From assembly GCF_000204415.1 (NCBI RefSeq), contig NC_015416.1, positions 2,232,001 through 2,296,000 of the forward strand: a stretch of 64,000 bases of DNA, read 5' to 3'. The notes under the pieces were generated by a model. The model ran no database searches. It saw nothing but the letters and a program-made list of their open reading frames with translations, and was not told where the DNA came from. This DNA comes from Methanothrix soehngenii GP6. GTDB lineage: Archaea; Halobacteriota; Methanosarcinia; Methanotrichales; Methanotrichaceae. Every line of letters begins with the position of its first letter. Within the stretch, counting starts at the first letter, position 1. Positions 43,108-53,000 of this stretch are shown here, one piece after another. A program made the translations under genes and the position numbers.

Positions 43108-44469
43108 ATGCAGACCGAGATGAGCGGATTTTCCTTTGAGGTACTGGACCGGGATCAGGTGAGCAATGCCCGAGCAGGGCTGATAAAAACCCGAAGGGGT
43201 GACATCCAGACTCCCTATCTGGTTCCCGTGGCCACCCTGGGCAGCGTGCGCGCTCTGGGCTCCGATGACCTGGTGTCCCTGGGCGTCTCCTGTGCCCTGG
43301 CCAACACCTATCACCTTCACTTGAAGCCCGGAGACGAGCTGATCCGGCGGCTGGGGGGATTGCACAGGTTCATGGGATTTTCCCGCCCCCTTTTCACCGA
43401 CTCGGGCGGCTTTCAAGCCTTTTCCCTGGGCTTTGGAAGAGAGCATAACATTGCCAAGATCGGCAACATCTTCCCGCAGGAGCTGAACCTTATTCCAGGG
43501 GGAAATGATTGCCAGCAGCAGGGCGATGAACAGTGCGAAGAGGAGCCATTGGAGAGCGAGATCTACAGATCAAACTACAGGAAGAGCTACGGAGGGGGAG
43601 CGAAAGAAGGATCCAAAAGGGCGGACGGGAAGGGGCAGAAGAATGCCAGGAAGGAGAACCTGACAAAGATCACAGACCAGGGCATCTCTTTCAAGTCCAT
43701 GGCCGATGGGGCCTGGCATTTCCTGGATGCTGAAAGGTCGATGAGGATTCAATCAAACCTGGGCTCAGATATCATCATGTCCTTTGACGAGTGCACCTCC
43801 CCCCTGTCAGACTACGATTATACTAAAAAGGCCATGTACAGGACTCATGACTGGGCGGAAGAGTCCATTCGCTATCATGATAAGAGCCAGGCCATCTACG
43901 GAATCATCCAAGGAGGGTGGTTTGAGGACCTGAGGCGGACGAGCACCGACTTTATCGTCTCCCAGCCCTTTGACGGCATAGCCATCGGCGGATCTTTGGG
44001 GAACAGCAAGCAGGATATGCATCAGGTCTTGGACTGGACGATCCCCAGGCTGGACGACCGGCCGCGGCACCTATTGGGGATCGGGGAGATTGATGACATC
44101 TTCGAGTGCGTGGCCAGGGGGATTGATACCTTCGACTGCGTCTCTCCCACCAGGATCGCCCGCAGAGGAAGCCTTCTCCTATCGCCCCAGTCCGGTGGAT
44201 CGCGGCAAAACAAGTTCCGCTTGAATATCAAGTCCGCCAGGTTCAAGGGGGACGATCTGCCCGTTGATCCTGCCTGCTCTTGCCCCACCTGCTGCACATA
44301 TTCCCGAGCTTATCTCCGCCATTTATACGTATCAAGAGAGCTCTCCTACTTCCGACTGGCCACCCTGCATAACCTCCATTTCATGCTTCGGCTGATGGAG
44401 AGTATAAGGGAAAGCATAAGATGTGGCAGCTTCATGGAGCTCAGGGACAGATGGCTAAAAGCGATTTAG
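43108..44469 (+). CDS. tgt: tRNA-guanine transglycosylase, bacterial (queuine) type, with a ~75-aa insertion
   Basis: Exchanges a guanine in tRNA for a modified base. Catalytic residues match bacterial Tgt: Asp98 in FTDSGGFQ, nucleophile Asp343 in DTFDCVSPTRIARRG and the zinc site C390-x-C392-x2-C395 with His421. There is no PUA domain, unlike archaeosine Tgt. An unusual insertion of about 75 residues (112-188), charged and low-complexity, separates LGFG from ISFKSMADGAWHF. The adjacent gene is the queuosine-precursor transporter YhhQ, so queuine or preQ-base salvage at position 34 is the likely role. Confidence 0.88.
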   Translation: MQTEMSGFSFEVLDRDQVSNARAGLIKTRRGDIQTPYLVPVATLGSVRALGSDDLVSLGVSCALANTYHLHLKPGDELIRRLGGLHRFMGFSRPLFTDSGGFQAFSLGFGREHNIAKIGNIFPQELNLIPGGNDCQQQGDEQCEEEPLESEIYRSNYRKSYGGGAKEGSKRADGKGQKNARKENLTKITDQGISFKSMADGAWHFLDAERSMRIQSNLGSDIIMSFDECTSPLSDYDYTKKAMYRTHDWAEESIRYHDKSQAIYGIIQGGWFEDLRRTSTDFIVSQPFDGIAIGGSLGNSKQDMHQVLDWTIPRLDDRPRHLLGIGEIDDIFECVARGIDTFDCVSPTRIARRGSLLLSPQSGGSRQNKFRLNIKSARFKGDDLPVDPACSCPTCCTYSRAYLRHLYVSRELSYFRLATLHNLHFMLRLMESIRESIRCGSFMELRDRWLKAI

Positions 44470-45179
44470 CTAAGGAAGGATCTTTGATCGCATGGGGACG
44501 GCTGAAGCTCGATAAGACTCAGGCCACCATAATCCTCTGCGGCTTTTACCTCTTCTTTTCCCTGGCGGGAAACATCGCCGCCACCAAGGTCACAAGCTTC
44601 GGCAGCCTGGTCATGGATGCCGGTTTCATCTATTCTCTAACCTTCACCTGGAGGGACCTGATCCACAAGCAACTGGGGGAGAGGGCGGCCTTAACCACCA
44701 TCTGGCTGGCAGCGGGCTTTAATCTTCTTGCGGCCATCTATTTTCAGTTCGTGGTCCTCCTGCCCGCCCAGACGGACTGGGCAAATAGCGGTGGGCAGGC
44801 GGCCTGGACATTTCTATTCGGGATCCTGGACAGCTCTGGTCAGGGGTGGCAGTCGGTCCTCTCCCTGCAGATGAGAATCGTCTTAGCCTCAATTCTCACT
44901 GCACTCCTGGCGGAGCTGATCGACACCAGGGTCTATCGTATCTGGACCCAGGGAGCACGCAAAAGCTGGCCCCAATGGACGCGAGTCTTCGCCTCCAATG
45001 CAGTCTCCATACCCTTAGATAGCCTTCTCTTTCCGGTGATCGCCTTTATGGGTATCTTGGGAACTCAAGGGCTGGTGCAGATGATCTGGACCAATATTAT
45101 CGTCAAAGCAGCGATCACTCTTTTGGTCTTCTGGACGATCTACCTGGTTCCCGAGAAGCCAATATATGAGGAGAGCTGA
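44451..45179 (+). CDS. yhhQ: Queuosine precursor transporter YhhQ (DUF165)
   Basis: Six-helix ECF-like membrane protein of the YhhQ family, which imports queuosine precursors in bacteria. Conserved patterns include NIAATKVTSFGSLVMDAGFIYSLTFTWRDLI and the end ASNAVSIPLDSLLFPVIAFMG. The ATG at 44451 has GGAG upstream and gives about 243 aa; the longer frame to 44421 overlaps tgt further. It overlaps tgt by 19 bp, so the two are coupled: import of a base, then insertion into tRNA. Confidence 0.88.
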   Translation: MAKSDLAKEGSLIAWGRLKLDKTQATIILCGFYLFFSLAGNIAATKVTSFGSLVMDAGFIYSLTFTWRDLIHKQLGERAALTTIWLAAGFNLLAAIYFQFVVLLPAQTDWANSGGQAAWTFLFGILDSSGQGWQSVLSLQMRIVLASILTALLAELIDTRVYRIWTQGARKSWPQWTRVFASNAVSIPLDSLLFPVIAFMGILGTQGLVQMIWTNIIVKAAITLLVFWTIYLVPEKPIYEES

Positions 45180-45211
45180 AGCGATTTAAAATAGGAGAGG
45201 ATGCAGCAACA

Positions 45212-46105
45212 ATGATCGACCCAGGAAAAGATATCGACTGGAACGAGATCTGGAAGAGCCAGATGAAGCGGAGCAGAGAGTCAAGCCCCGGCAGGGATTG
45301 TGCCCGCATCTGGAGCAGCAAAGAGAGCGCTCTTAGATTCTGGGATATGTGCAAAAAGGAGCAGAACAGGATTGAAAGAGTTATCTGGGAGACGGATATC
45401 ACAGAAAAGTCTCGCGTGCTGGATATCGGCGCCGGGCCCGGCACCCTGGCCATCCCCTTAGCCCAAAAAGCGACACATGTAACGGCGGTGGAGCCGGCAG
45501 ACGGCATGTGCAGCGTCATGAGAGAGAAGATGGCCGAGTATGGCGTCGAGAACATCACAATCGTCCAGAAGCGTTGGGAGGAGGTGGATGTGGCCAGGGA
45601 TCTGGATCCTCCTTATGATGTAGTGGTTGCATCCTTCTCTTTAGGGATGATGGACATCCGCGATGCCATTGAGAAGATGATCCAGGCTTCATCCAGATAC
45701 ATCTATCTCTACCATTTCGCCGGGGAGAGCACCTGGAGCGGGATGTGGAAGGAGCTTTGGCCCAGATTGCATGGAAGGAATTATATCTGCGGTCCAATGA
45801 GCGACGTGCTCTACAATGTGCTCTACCAGATGGGCATCTATCCGAATATCACCACCTTCAGGATGAAGCACGATCAGCGCCACTCCACCCTGGAGGATGC
45901 GGTGGCAGAGCTTGCCCCCCAGGCCCGGGCTGATACCAAAGAACAAAAGGCTGTGCTGCGTGATTATCTGGAAAAGGCTATGAAATGGGAGGAGGGGGCA
46001 TTTGTTCTGAACGGCTCATCGATCCGGGTGAAGATATGGTGGGAGAAGCAGGAGGACAGCTCTTGCGGATATGGCCCGCAAGAGGACAGTGCTGCCCGGA
46101 TATGA
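45212..46105 (+). CDS. Class I SAM-dependent methyltransferase
   Basis: Rossmann methyltransferase with SAM-binding VLDIGAGPGTLAIPLA, the acidic VTAVEPADGM and the post-II PYDVVVASFSL motif. A C-terminal helical extension of about 130 residues is unfamiliar. Substrate unknown. It lies 32 bp after yhhQ on the same strand, which might link it to tRNA modification, but the family is wide. Confidence 0.8.
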   Translation: MIDPGKDIDWNEIWKSQMKRSRESSPGRDCARIWSSKESALRFWDMCKKEQNRIERVIWETDITEKSRVLDIGAGPGTLAIPLAQKATHVTAVEPADGMCSVMREKMAEYGVENITIVQKRWEEVDVARDLDPPYDVVVASFSLGMMDIRDAIEKMIQASSRYIYLYHFAGESTWSGMWKELWPRLHGRNYICGPMSDVLYNVLYQMGIYPNITTFRMKHDQRHSTLEDAVAELAPQARADTKEQKAVLRDYLEKAMKWEEGAFVLNGSSIRVKIWWEKQEDSSCGYGPQEDSAARI

Positions 46106-46154
46106 GGGCTGATTCGACCTCGAGTCCATTCTGAAGGTTCATTCAGCTCGGAGG

Positions 46155-47105
46155 TTGGGAGCGGAATTGATCGATATACTCTGGCAGACTCTGGACGGGA
46201 CCGTCTATACTATGGGCACCGTATTCCTGATGCTTTTTATTACCGGCATCATGAATGAGATGGGCCTCTTTCAGAGGTTCTCCTATCTTGCCAGTCCCCT
46301 GGTCTCATTATCCCGCCTGCCTGCAGCCGCAGCCTCCACCTTTGTGGTAGGCCTGGGATCTGCCCTGGCAGCAAATGCCATGACGGCCAGGCTCCGGCAT
46401 GATGGGCAGTTGAGCGATCGTCAGGCCTTTCTCTCCGCTCTGATGAACAGCGTTCCGGTCTATTTCAGAGAGCTTTTCACCTATCAGCTGGCCTTTGTAG
46501 TTCCGGTGCTGGGCCTTTATGTGGGAGGAGCTTATGCTGTTGTGTCTCTGTCTACGGGATTGATCAAGCTCTTGATTGTCATAATCCTGGGCAGAGCCTA
46601 TCTGGCAGGAGAGGTCATCTCCTCTTTAGAGCCTTCACCAATTGCAAAGGAGAAGAGCATCATCGATGCTGGCCGAAAATCACTGAGCGGTCAGAAAAAG
46701 CTGTTTTTGCGGATCGCATCACTTTACTTCATTATGACATTTCTCGTTCTCTATTTGAGCGATGCGGGATTACTGCAGTCGCTGAACGTGGCGCCTCTTG
46801 CCAGCATCTTCCGGATCCCAGCAGAGACTGTGATACCGCTGACCATCTATGTGGCCAGCCCCAAGGCGGGAATCGTCCTCCTCGGACCATTGATCCAGAA
46901 TGGCGGTATATCGGAGCTGAAAGCCCTGATGGTCCTGATGCTGGGAAGCATGTTCATGCTGCCCGTCTTCACCATCAGGTCAACTCTGCCCAACTATACG
47001 TCGATCTTCGGCGTGAGGCTGGGAGTCTCCCTGACCGCCGTATCAGCGGGCATCAGCATAATGGTAAGGCTGCTTGTACTGCTGCTGCTACTCTTCGCCA
47101 CTTGA
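46155..47105 (+). CDS. Nucleoside recognition (Gate-domain) membrane protein
   Basis: Eight or so membrane helices with two Gate-like repeats: GSALAANAMTARLRHDGQLSDRQAFLSALMNSVPVYFRE and, near the end, YVASPKAGIVLLGPLIQNGGI. The family includes spore maturation proteins and nucleoside/ion transport relatives; the substrate is unknown. The start is TTG at 46155 or TTG at 46167; both have G-rich sequence upstream. Length is up to 316 aa. Confidence 0.78.
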   Translation: MGAELIDILWQTLDGTVYTMGTVFLMLFITGIMNEMGLFQRFSYLASPLVSLSRLPAAAASTFVVGLGSALAANAMTARLRHDGQLSDRQAFLSALMNSVPVYFRELFTYQLAFVVPVLGLYVGGAYAVVSLSTGLIKLLIVIILGRAYLAGEVISSLEPSPIAKEKSIIDAGRKSLSGQKKLFLRIASLYFIMTFLVLYLSDAGLLQSLNVAPLASIFRIPAETVIPLTIYVASPKAGIVLLGPLIQNGGISELKALMVLMLGSMFMLPVFTIRSTLPNYTSIFGVRLGVSLTAVSAGISIMVRLLVLLLLLFAT

Positions 47106-47217
47106 ATTAGAATTCAGAGCTCTCGCCTTTCCCAATTTATGGGGGTGAAAGAGTCGTATGATGGATATTGCGCCGCTTTCCGAAACATCTTTATAATCAT
47201 CCAGACAATTAAATCCT

Positions 47218-47799
47218 ATGAGAGCTTGCTTTTTCCTCCTTCTGCTGGCCGTATTTCTGCTTCTTCCGGGCCAGGCAAATGCATCGTACTGGTTTCAGGT
47301 GATCGATATCACACCGGTGGAGATGCTGCCTAATAGCGAGGCCAACTTCACGGTCTCGGTCAAGGGACTGGGAAGCGACAGAGCCTATGTGGAACTGGTC
47401 TTCAGGAATGTATCAGAGGGGCTGACGATCACCTGCCCCAAGAAGATCCAGAACATCTTCCCTCAGGGAGTGACCAACTATGATTGTATTGTTGCGGCGG
47501 GAGATCTTCTTCCCGGCAACTACTCCTTTGTGGCAGATGTGGTCGTCGCTGGTGCCCCTTCCGGAAAGAAGACCGGCTATGTCAACATCATTGGAAGAAG
47601 TGGCAATCGTGCCTCTGAGCCTGTGAGAGTGGATCAGCCCGCCCTGGAGGATGCAGAAGAAGGAGAATTCCAAGAGCCTGAGACGGAACCTCTTGCCCAG
47701 CCCGACAAGCCCGCTGAAAGCCAGAAGGAGAGCCCCGCTCCAGGGGCATTGGCCGCAAGCCTTGTGCTGATCCTCGTCCTTTGGCGGATGAAGAGATAG
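47218..47799 (+). CDS. Surface protein with C-terminal anchor, Ig-like
   Basis: The signal peptide (ACFFLLLLAVFLLLPGQANA) is followed by a beta-rich domain like a NEW3/COG1361 module (TPVEMLPNSEANFTVSVKGL, with a Cys pair). Then come a Pro/Glu/Gln-rich linker and a final hydrophobic helix ending in a basic tail (SPAPGALAASLVLILVLWRMKR starts near residue 173). This tripartite end resembles archaeosortase sorting signals, but the PGF/PEF motif is not canonical. The ATG at 47218 has no clear ribosome site, suggesting a leaderless transcript. Confidence 0.6.
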   Translation: MRACFFLLLLAVFLLLPGQANASYWFQVIDITPVEMLPNSEANFTVSVKGLGSDRAYVELVFRNVSEGLTITCPKKIQNIFPQGVTNYDCIVAAGDLLPGNYSFVADVVVAGAPSGKKTGYVNIIGRSGNRASEPVRVDQPALEDAEEGEFQEPETEPLAQPDKPAESQKESPAPGALAASLVLILVLWRMKR

Positions 47800-47866
47800 A
47801 GGATAAGATATTCGATTATCTCTCAGACCAAAAGCTCCATCAATCCCCTCTGCCATCCATCCTGCC

Positions 47867-49210
47867 ATGTCTATTCGCCCCATGGAGTTCAGATATGGCA
47901 CACGAGAGATGAAGGCCATCTGGGAAGAGGATTTCAGGCTGCGCTGTCTCTTCCGGGTGGAGGCGGCCCTGGCTCAAGCGGAAGAGGAGCTGGGAATGAT
48001 TCCCCCCGGGGCGGCAGAGGAGATCGCTCGGGCGGCAGAGGTTACCCGGCCCCAGAGGGCCAAGGAGATCGAGGATGAGATCGGCCATGACATGATGGCC
48101 ACTGTGCTCGCCCTGGCCGAGGAGAGCCCCAGGTTTGGGGAGTGGATCCACCTGGGGGCGACCTCCAATGATATCCTGGATACCGCTACCGGACTGCAGA
48201 TCAAGGCCTCATTGGAAATCCTGGAGGAGAAGCTGAAAAAAATGCTCGCTCTTCTCCTGGACCTGGCCATGCAGAACAGAAATTTGGTCTGCGCCGGCCG
48301 GACGCACGGCCAGATAGCAGTGCCTACCACCTACGGATTGAGGTTCGCCATCTGGGCCTCTGAGGTTGGGCGCCATATCCAGAGGCTCGAGGAGTTGCGA
48401 CCCCGGGCGGCAGTGGGCAAGATGTCTGGCGCCGTGGGGACCCAGGCCGCCTATGGCCGGTTCGGCATGGAGATTCAGGAGAGGGTTATGAGCCACCTGG
48501 AGCTGTTCGAGGTGGACGTCTCCAATCAGGTGGTGCAGAGGGACAGGCATGCAGAGATGGTATGCTGGATGGCGCTCGTCGCCTCCACCCTGGATAAGAT
48601 ATTCATCGAGATGAGGACCTTGCAGAGGACGGAGATCGCCGAGGTGGAAGAGGGCTTTGGCAAAAAGCAGGTGGGCTCATCCACCATGCCCCACAAGAGA
48701 AATCCGATCAAGTCCGAGCAGATCTGCGGCCTGGCAAGGGTGGTACGGGCGCAGCTCATCCCCGCTTTTGAGAACATTCCCCTGTGGGACGAGCGCGACC
48801 TGACCAACAGCAGCTGCGAGCGGGTTGTCTTTCCGGAGGCCTTCATATTCACCGACCACATCCTCGCCCTGGCCGTTCGCACCCTGAGCAATATGAGGCT
48901 GAGGCCGGATAACATCGAGCGAAACCTCATGCTCCTGCATGGCCTGAACATGGCGGAGAACGTGATGGTGGAGCTGGCCAAAAAAGGAGTGGGCCGCCAG
49001 CAGGCCCATGAGATCATGCGCCAGAGCAGCATGACTGCCTTTGAAGAGAAAAAGGATCTCAAAGACGTTCTCCTGGAGAACGAGACGGTCAGAAGTTTCC
49101 TGAAGCCTGAGGAGATCAGCGCCCTTCTTGATCCTCATCAGTACATCGGCACTGCCGTCTTGCAGGTGGAAAGGCTCAACGAGAAGCTGAAAAAGCTCTA
49201 CCTGGCTTAG
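47867..49210 (+). CDS. purB: Adenylosuccinate lyase
   Basis: Cleaves SAICAR and adenylosuccinate in purine synthesis. The fumarase-superfamily signature GSSTMPHKRNPIKSE is intact, as is GRTHGQIAVPTTYGLRFA, with the catalytic His, and the TSNDILDTA region in HLGATSNDILDTATGLQ. Length of 447 aa is normal. Start is ATG at 47867. PurE is also in the window but 17 kb away. Confidence 0.96.
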   Translation: MSIRPMEFRYGTREMKAIWEEDFRLRCLFRVEAALAQAEEELGMIPPGAAEEIARAAEVTRPQRAKEIEDEIGHDMMATVLALAEESPRFGEWIHLGATSNDILDTATGLQIKASLEILEEKLKKMLALLLDLAMQNRNLVCAGRTHGQIAVPTTYGLRFAIWASEVGRHIQRLEELRPRAAVGKMSGAVGTQAAYGRFGMEIQERVMSHLELFEVDVSNQVVQRDRHAEMVCWMALVASTLDKIFIEMRTLQRTEIAEVEEGFGKKQVGSSTMPHKRNPIKSEQICGLARVVRAQLIPAFENIPLWDERDLTNSSCERVVFPEAFIFTDHILALAVRTLSNMRLRPDNIERNLMLLHGLNMAENVMVELAKKGVGRQQAHEIMRQSSMTAFEEKKDLKDVLLENETVRSFLKPEEISALLDPHQYIGTAVLQVERLNEKLKKLYLA

Positions 49211-49234
49211 ATCGGCCGGAAAAAGTGAACTCCG

Positions 49235-49879
49235 ATGGGAATGAGGCCGGATAAGATGCTGCCCAGGGTCTTTCTCCTCAAGCCGGGCTCGATCCTGCGG
49301 GACCAGGGGGGCAACATCCTGGACGCCCGTTCCTCAGTGACATTGATCAAGACAGAGAGGGGGTGGATCATAGTGGACACCGGCCAGGTGGGAGATGAGG
49401 AAGAGATACTGAAGGCTCTGGCTGACCTGGGGCTGGAGAAGTCGGATATCGACATAATTGTAAACACCCATTCCCATCCCGACCACTGCGCCAACAACCG
49501 GCTGTTTTCCCGGGCTAAGACGATATATCCAAAAGATGGAGAGCTGATCGCACCCGGCGTTCGGGCCCTGGCCACGCCCGGCCACAGCCCGGACAGCATA
49601 TCCGTGCTGGTCGATGCTGCCATCCATCCTCCCAGAGGGGATGGAACGGCGCCGGCGACCCGGATAGTGGTGATAGCAGGGGACGCCCTGCCCACTTTAG
49701 GCAACTTCCAAAAAAAGGTTCCTCCGGCAGTGCACTACGATCGCGCCCTGGCGGTGGCCAGCATGAACAAGATTATCGCAATTGCGGATGTGGTCATACC
49801 AGGCCACGACCGTCCGTTTTCCCTTCAGGAAGAGAGCCCGGAACGATTTGTTGGGCTCATGACAGCATCCTCCCGCTAA
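49235..49879 (+). CDS. MBL-fold metallo-hydrolase
   Basis: Metallo-beta-lactamase fold with the HSHPDHCANN (HxHxDH) motif near residue 86, the GHSPDS His near residue 115, the AGDALP Asp and the final GHDRPF His. The family contains glyoxalase II-like thioesterases, lactonases and phosphodiesterases; the substrate is unknown. It starts 24 bp after purB. The 200 bp after it hold the promoter of the defence operon. Confidence 0.85.
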   Translation: MGMRPDKMLPRVFLLKPGSILRDQGGNILDARSSVTLIKTERGWIIVDTGQVGDEEEILKALADLGLEKSDIDIIVNTHSHPDHCANNRLFSRAKTIYPKDGELIAPGVRALATPGHSPDSISVLVDAAIHPPRGDGTAPATRIVVIAGDALPTLGNFQKKVPPAVHYDRALAVASMNKIIAIADVVIPGHDRPFSLQEESPERFVGLMTASSR

Positions 49880-49973
49880 AGTCAAGGAAATAGCAGCTAC
49901 CGAAAGCTATATCGAGAGATAATTCAGAATTGAAGAAGTCGAAGGGATGGGAAGGATGAGCGAACGCCGCATA

Positions 49974-49983
49974 GTATTTAAGA
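49974..49983 (+). promoter_or_regulatory. Probable TATA box of the defence operon
   Basis: AGTATTTAAG lies about 100 bp before the ATG at 50080 and ahead of a G-A-rich stretch. It is the best archaeal promoter candidate for the three-gene operon. The rest of 49880-50079 holds no gene that I can support. Confidence 0.35.
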
Positions 49984-50079
49984 GAGTCGATTATTATCTA
50001 TCTGGGTTTGCAGCAGACCTTGTGCGCTTCTATCTCCACGATATTACAAAATCTCTTCCAGAAGGAGGCGCCTAATCAT

Positions 50080-53000
50080 ATGACAGACGTGCTCGCACAG
50101 AGGTTTATTCAAAAAATTTTTGAGGCACTGAAAGTAGCTGAGAGCGAAAGGTCAACTTGCTCCTTTGCCTTTTCTAAAACCAAGCCCATTCCCACAAGCT
50201 GGAAATGCTTCACCTCCGACTTGGCAATTCCCTTCTGGCATATTTATGCCCCCAGCGCAAGGCAATCTGAGATACGAAGATTGAGCTCTGGAATATCTGC
50301 CGAGAACTTCATGCTCCTAGCCGATCTGGGAGAAGCCGCGGTCTTAGTGATAAAGACATTCGGGAAGGGGAAGGGGGAAAAGCCTCTGTTCAAGCTTCTG
50401 CGAAAGTCCGAGGACTATGATGAAGCGGCGAATGCTCTTCGAAAATTTGATCTTAAATCAGACGACTTGATGGCCCATGCCTCGCTTCAGGCGGCCAAAG
50501 AGCTTCTGGAGAGGTCCGTGGGAGCCATTTTCATAAACAAGGGCCTATTTTCCAATTACTTCTTAAAGGAGCGTCTGACAAAGAAGATGTCTGAGCGAGG
50601 GCGCAATCTTTCCAAGGAGGCTCAAGATCTTTTTTCAAAAATTGATAAGTGTGTCTTCTCGGATCCTCTGCAGGCAGTGAGCATCTTGGAGGCCCTGGGC
50701 TTCAATGCCCATAAAAAGACAAGTTCCGGATATCCTGAATACGCTCTTGACTTTAAAGGCGAAGAGCTGGACGTCTGCTGCATCTTTGCTCCCGTTGACT
50801 CCTTGGATTTCAGGACTGGAGAGATGGCTGCGCCCAGCTACCAGGCGGTTGCCAAGCTGCGGGATTTCAACTGGGCACTCTTGAGCAATGGCCCTCTTTG
50901 GAGGATATACTGCAAGAAGTCGCCCTCTGAGAGTACCAGCTTCTTCGAGCTGAACCTGGAGGGATTATCGGATCCATCGGATCAGCGCCTGATTTTCTTG
51001 GCTGCAATATTCTCTGCGTTATCGTTTGTCCGGAAGGGCGGGATTTCGGATATAGATCTCATCTACGAAGGAAGCATCATAATTGGCCATGGCCTGGAAG
51101 AGGATTTGCGCAGCAAGGTATTCAACGATCAGTTATTCCTCAATCTGGTGAGGAGCACGCTTGTCTTCGATAAAAGAAGACGTTACAGCGAAGCTGACCT
51201 TGAGCAGGGCAAGAAAACGGCGCTGAAGCTGCTGTATAGGCTGCTATTCGTACTCTATGCCGAGGCCAGGGGGCTGCTGCCCATGCAAAACGAAAATTAT
51301 CGTGCAGTCTCCCTGGAAAATATGCGGTCGCGCTTAAATGCTCTGGAGAAGGTTCATTCTGGGACAGAGGCCTGGGAGTCGCTGCAGGCACTTTTCCGCA
51401 TGATCCACTGCGGAAACCCGGCCGCCCAGATGCCGGAGTATGATGGAGAACTATTTGCAGAAGATGAAGTAGATGGCAAAAAGATCGTCAACGACCATCT
51501 CCTCCCAGCCATTAAGGACCTGATGCTCTCTTCGGGAACCGGCATCGACTACTTGAACCTGGGCGTCCGGCAGCTCGGCTCTATCTATGAGGCCTTGCTC
51601 GAATATTCCGTCAAGCAGGCTGCCACCGATTTGATGGTCTATAAGGATAGTGCCGGCAAGAACGGCCTGACCATCCTTGATGCTACCTTCGCCTCAGATC
51701 TGCAGGCCAAGCCCAAGAGCTTCATCCCTGCAGGCGAGATCTACCTGACCGTAGGGGGACTGGCTAGGAAAGGGACCGGCAGCTACTACACCCCAGACGG
51801 TATTGTCAGATTTCTTGCCAAAGAGGGGCTCAAGCCTCATTTCCGGCGCCGAGAAGCGCTCTTTCGCCAGGACATGGAAAAGCTCCGCGCCTTGAAGGGC
51901 AGCGACCCAAATCTTGAGATGAAGAGCATCGACGATCTCCTGGGATTGGAGGTCGTGGACCCGGCAATGGGAAGCGGTCATTTTCTGGTGGCGGCCGCCA
52001 ATGAGATAACCTCCTGGGCCATCTCGCTTCTGCATGAGAACCCGGATGCTCCCCTCAATACCCAGGTGGAAGAGGATAGAAGGATGGTCCTGGAGGAGCA
52101 GGCCAATAGGGGCATAATGCTTGATGCCGATCAACTCACTGATGCCGTCATCTTGAAGAGAATGGTAATGAAGCGCTGCGTCTTTGGCGTGGACATCAAT
52201 CCCATGGCCGTGGAGCTGGCCAAGCTCTCCTTGTGGCTGGAGTCCTTCACAATTGGAACGCCCCTTACCTTCCTGGATCATCACATGCGCTGCGGAGACA
52301 GCCTCATGGGACTATGGCGAAACAGCCTGCAGGAGGAGCGGCAGACCCGCCTGCGACAGTGGACAGGAGAGCTTGAAGCGGCAGGCAAAGCCCTCTTTCA
52401 TAGTGTCAGCCAGTCCCATGACCTGAATCTAGAGGAATTGCGACAAAGCAAGGAGGGCTACGAGCGGGCGAGGCAGATGACAAAGCCCCAGGAGGAGCTG
52501 CTGGACCTGCAGGTGGCATCCATCATCGATCCAGAGGCCGAAGACGCAAGCCTGACCCGGCAGTTCCGAGCCTTTCACTGGGAGTATGAGTTTCCGGATG
52601 CTTTTATAGAGACGGAGTGGGGCTTTGACCTGGTGGTGATGAACCCACCCTGGGATGTGGTCAAGCCAGAGGATGACGATTTCTTCTCCAACCTATCCCC
52701 GGGTTTTCGCAGAATAAAGAGCAAACCTGAGAAGAGAAAAGTGATGGAGAAGCTGCTCCTGGACCCAGCAGCCAAAGCCGCTTACCTGGATTACAGAAAA
52801 AAGATCGAGCAGCGCATCAATTTTTATCGGTCTTCTGAGTATTCTCTGAGAGGAAGCGGGGACACCAATCTCTGGAAGCTCTTTATGGAAAGAGGCATGC
52901 GCCTTCTGGCAAAAGGCGGGACGTTATCTGTCGTTGTGCCATCCGGCATAATCACGGATGAAGGGGGAAAACCGCTTAGGGAGAAGCTGTTTGAGGGAAA

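Noticed and set aside
49880-50079. Possible attachment site for the defence cassette
   Set aside because: No copy of the tRNA-Ser 3' end was found by eye in this stretch.
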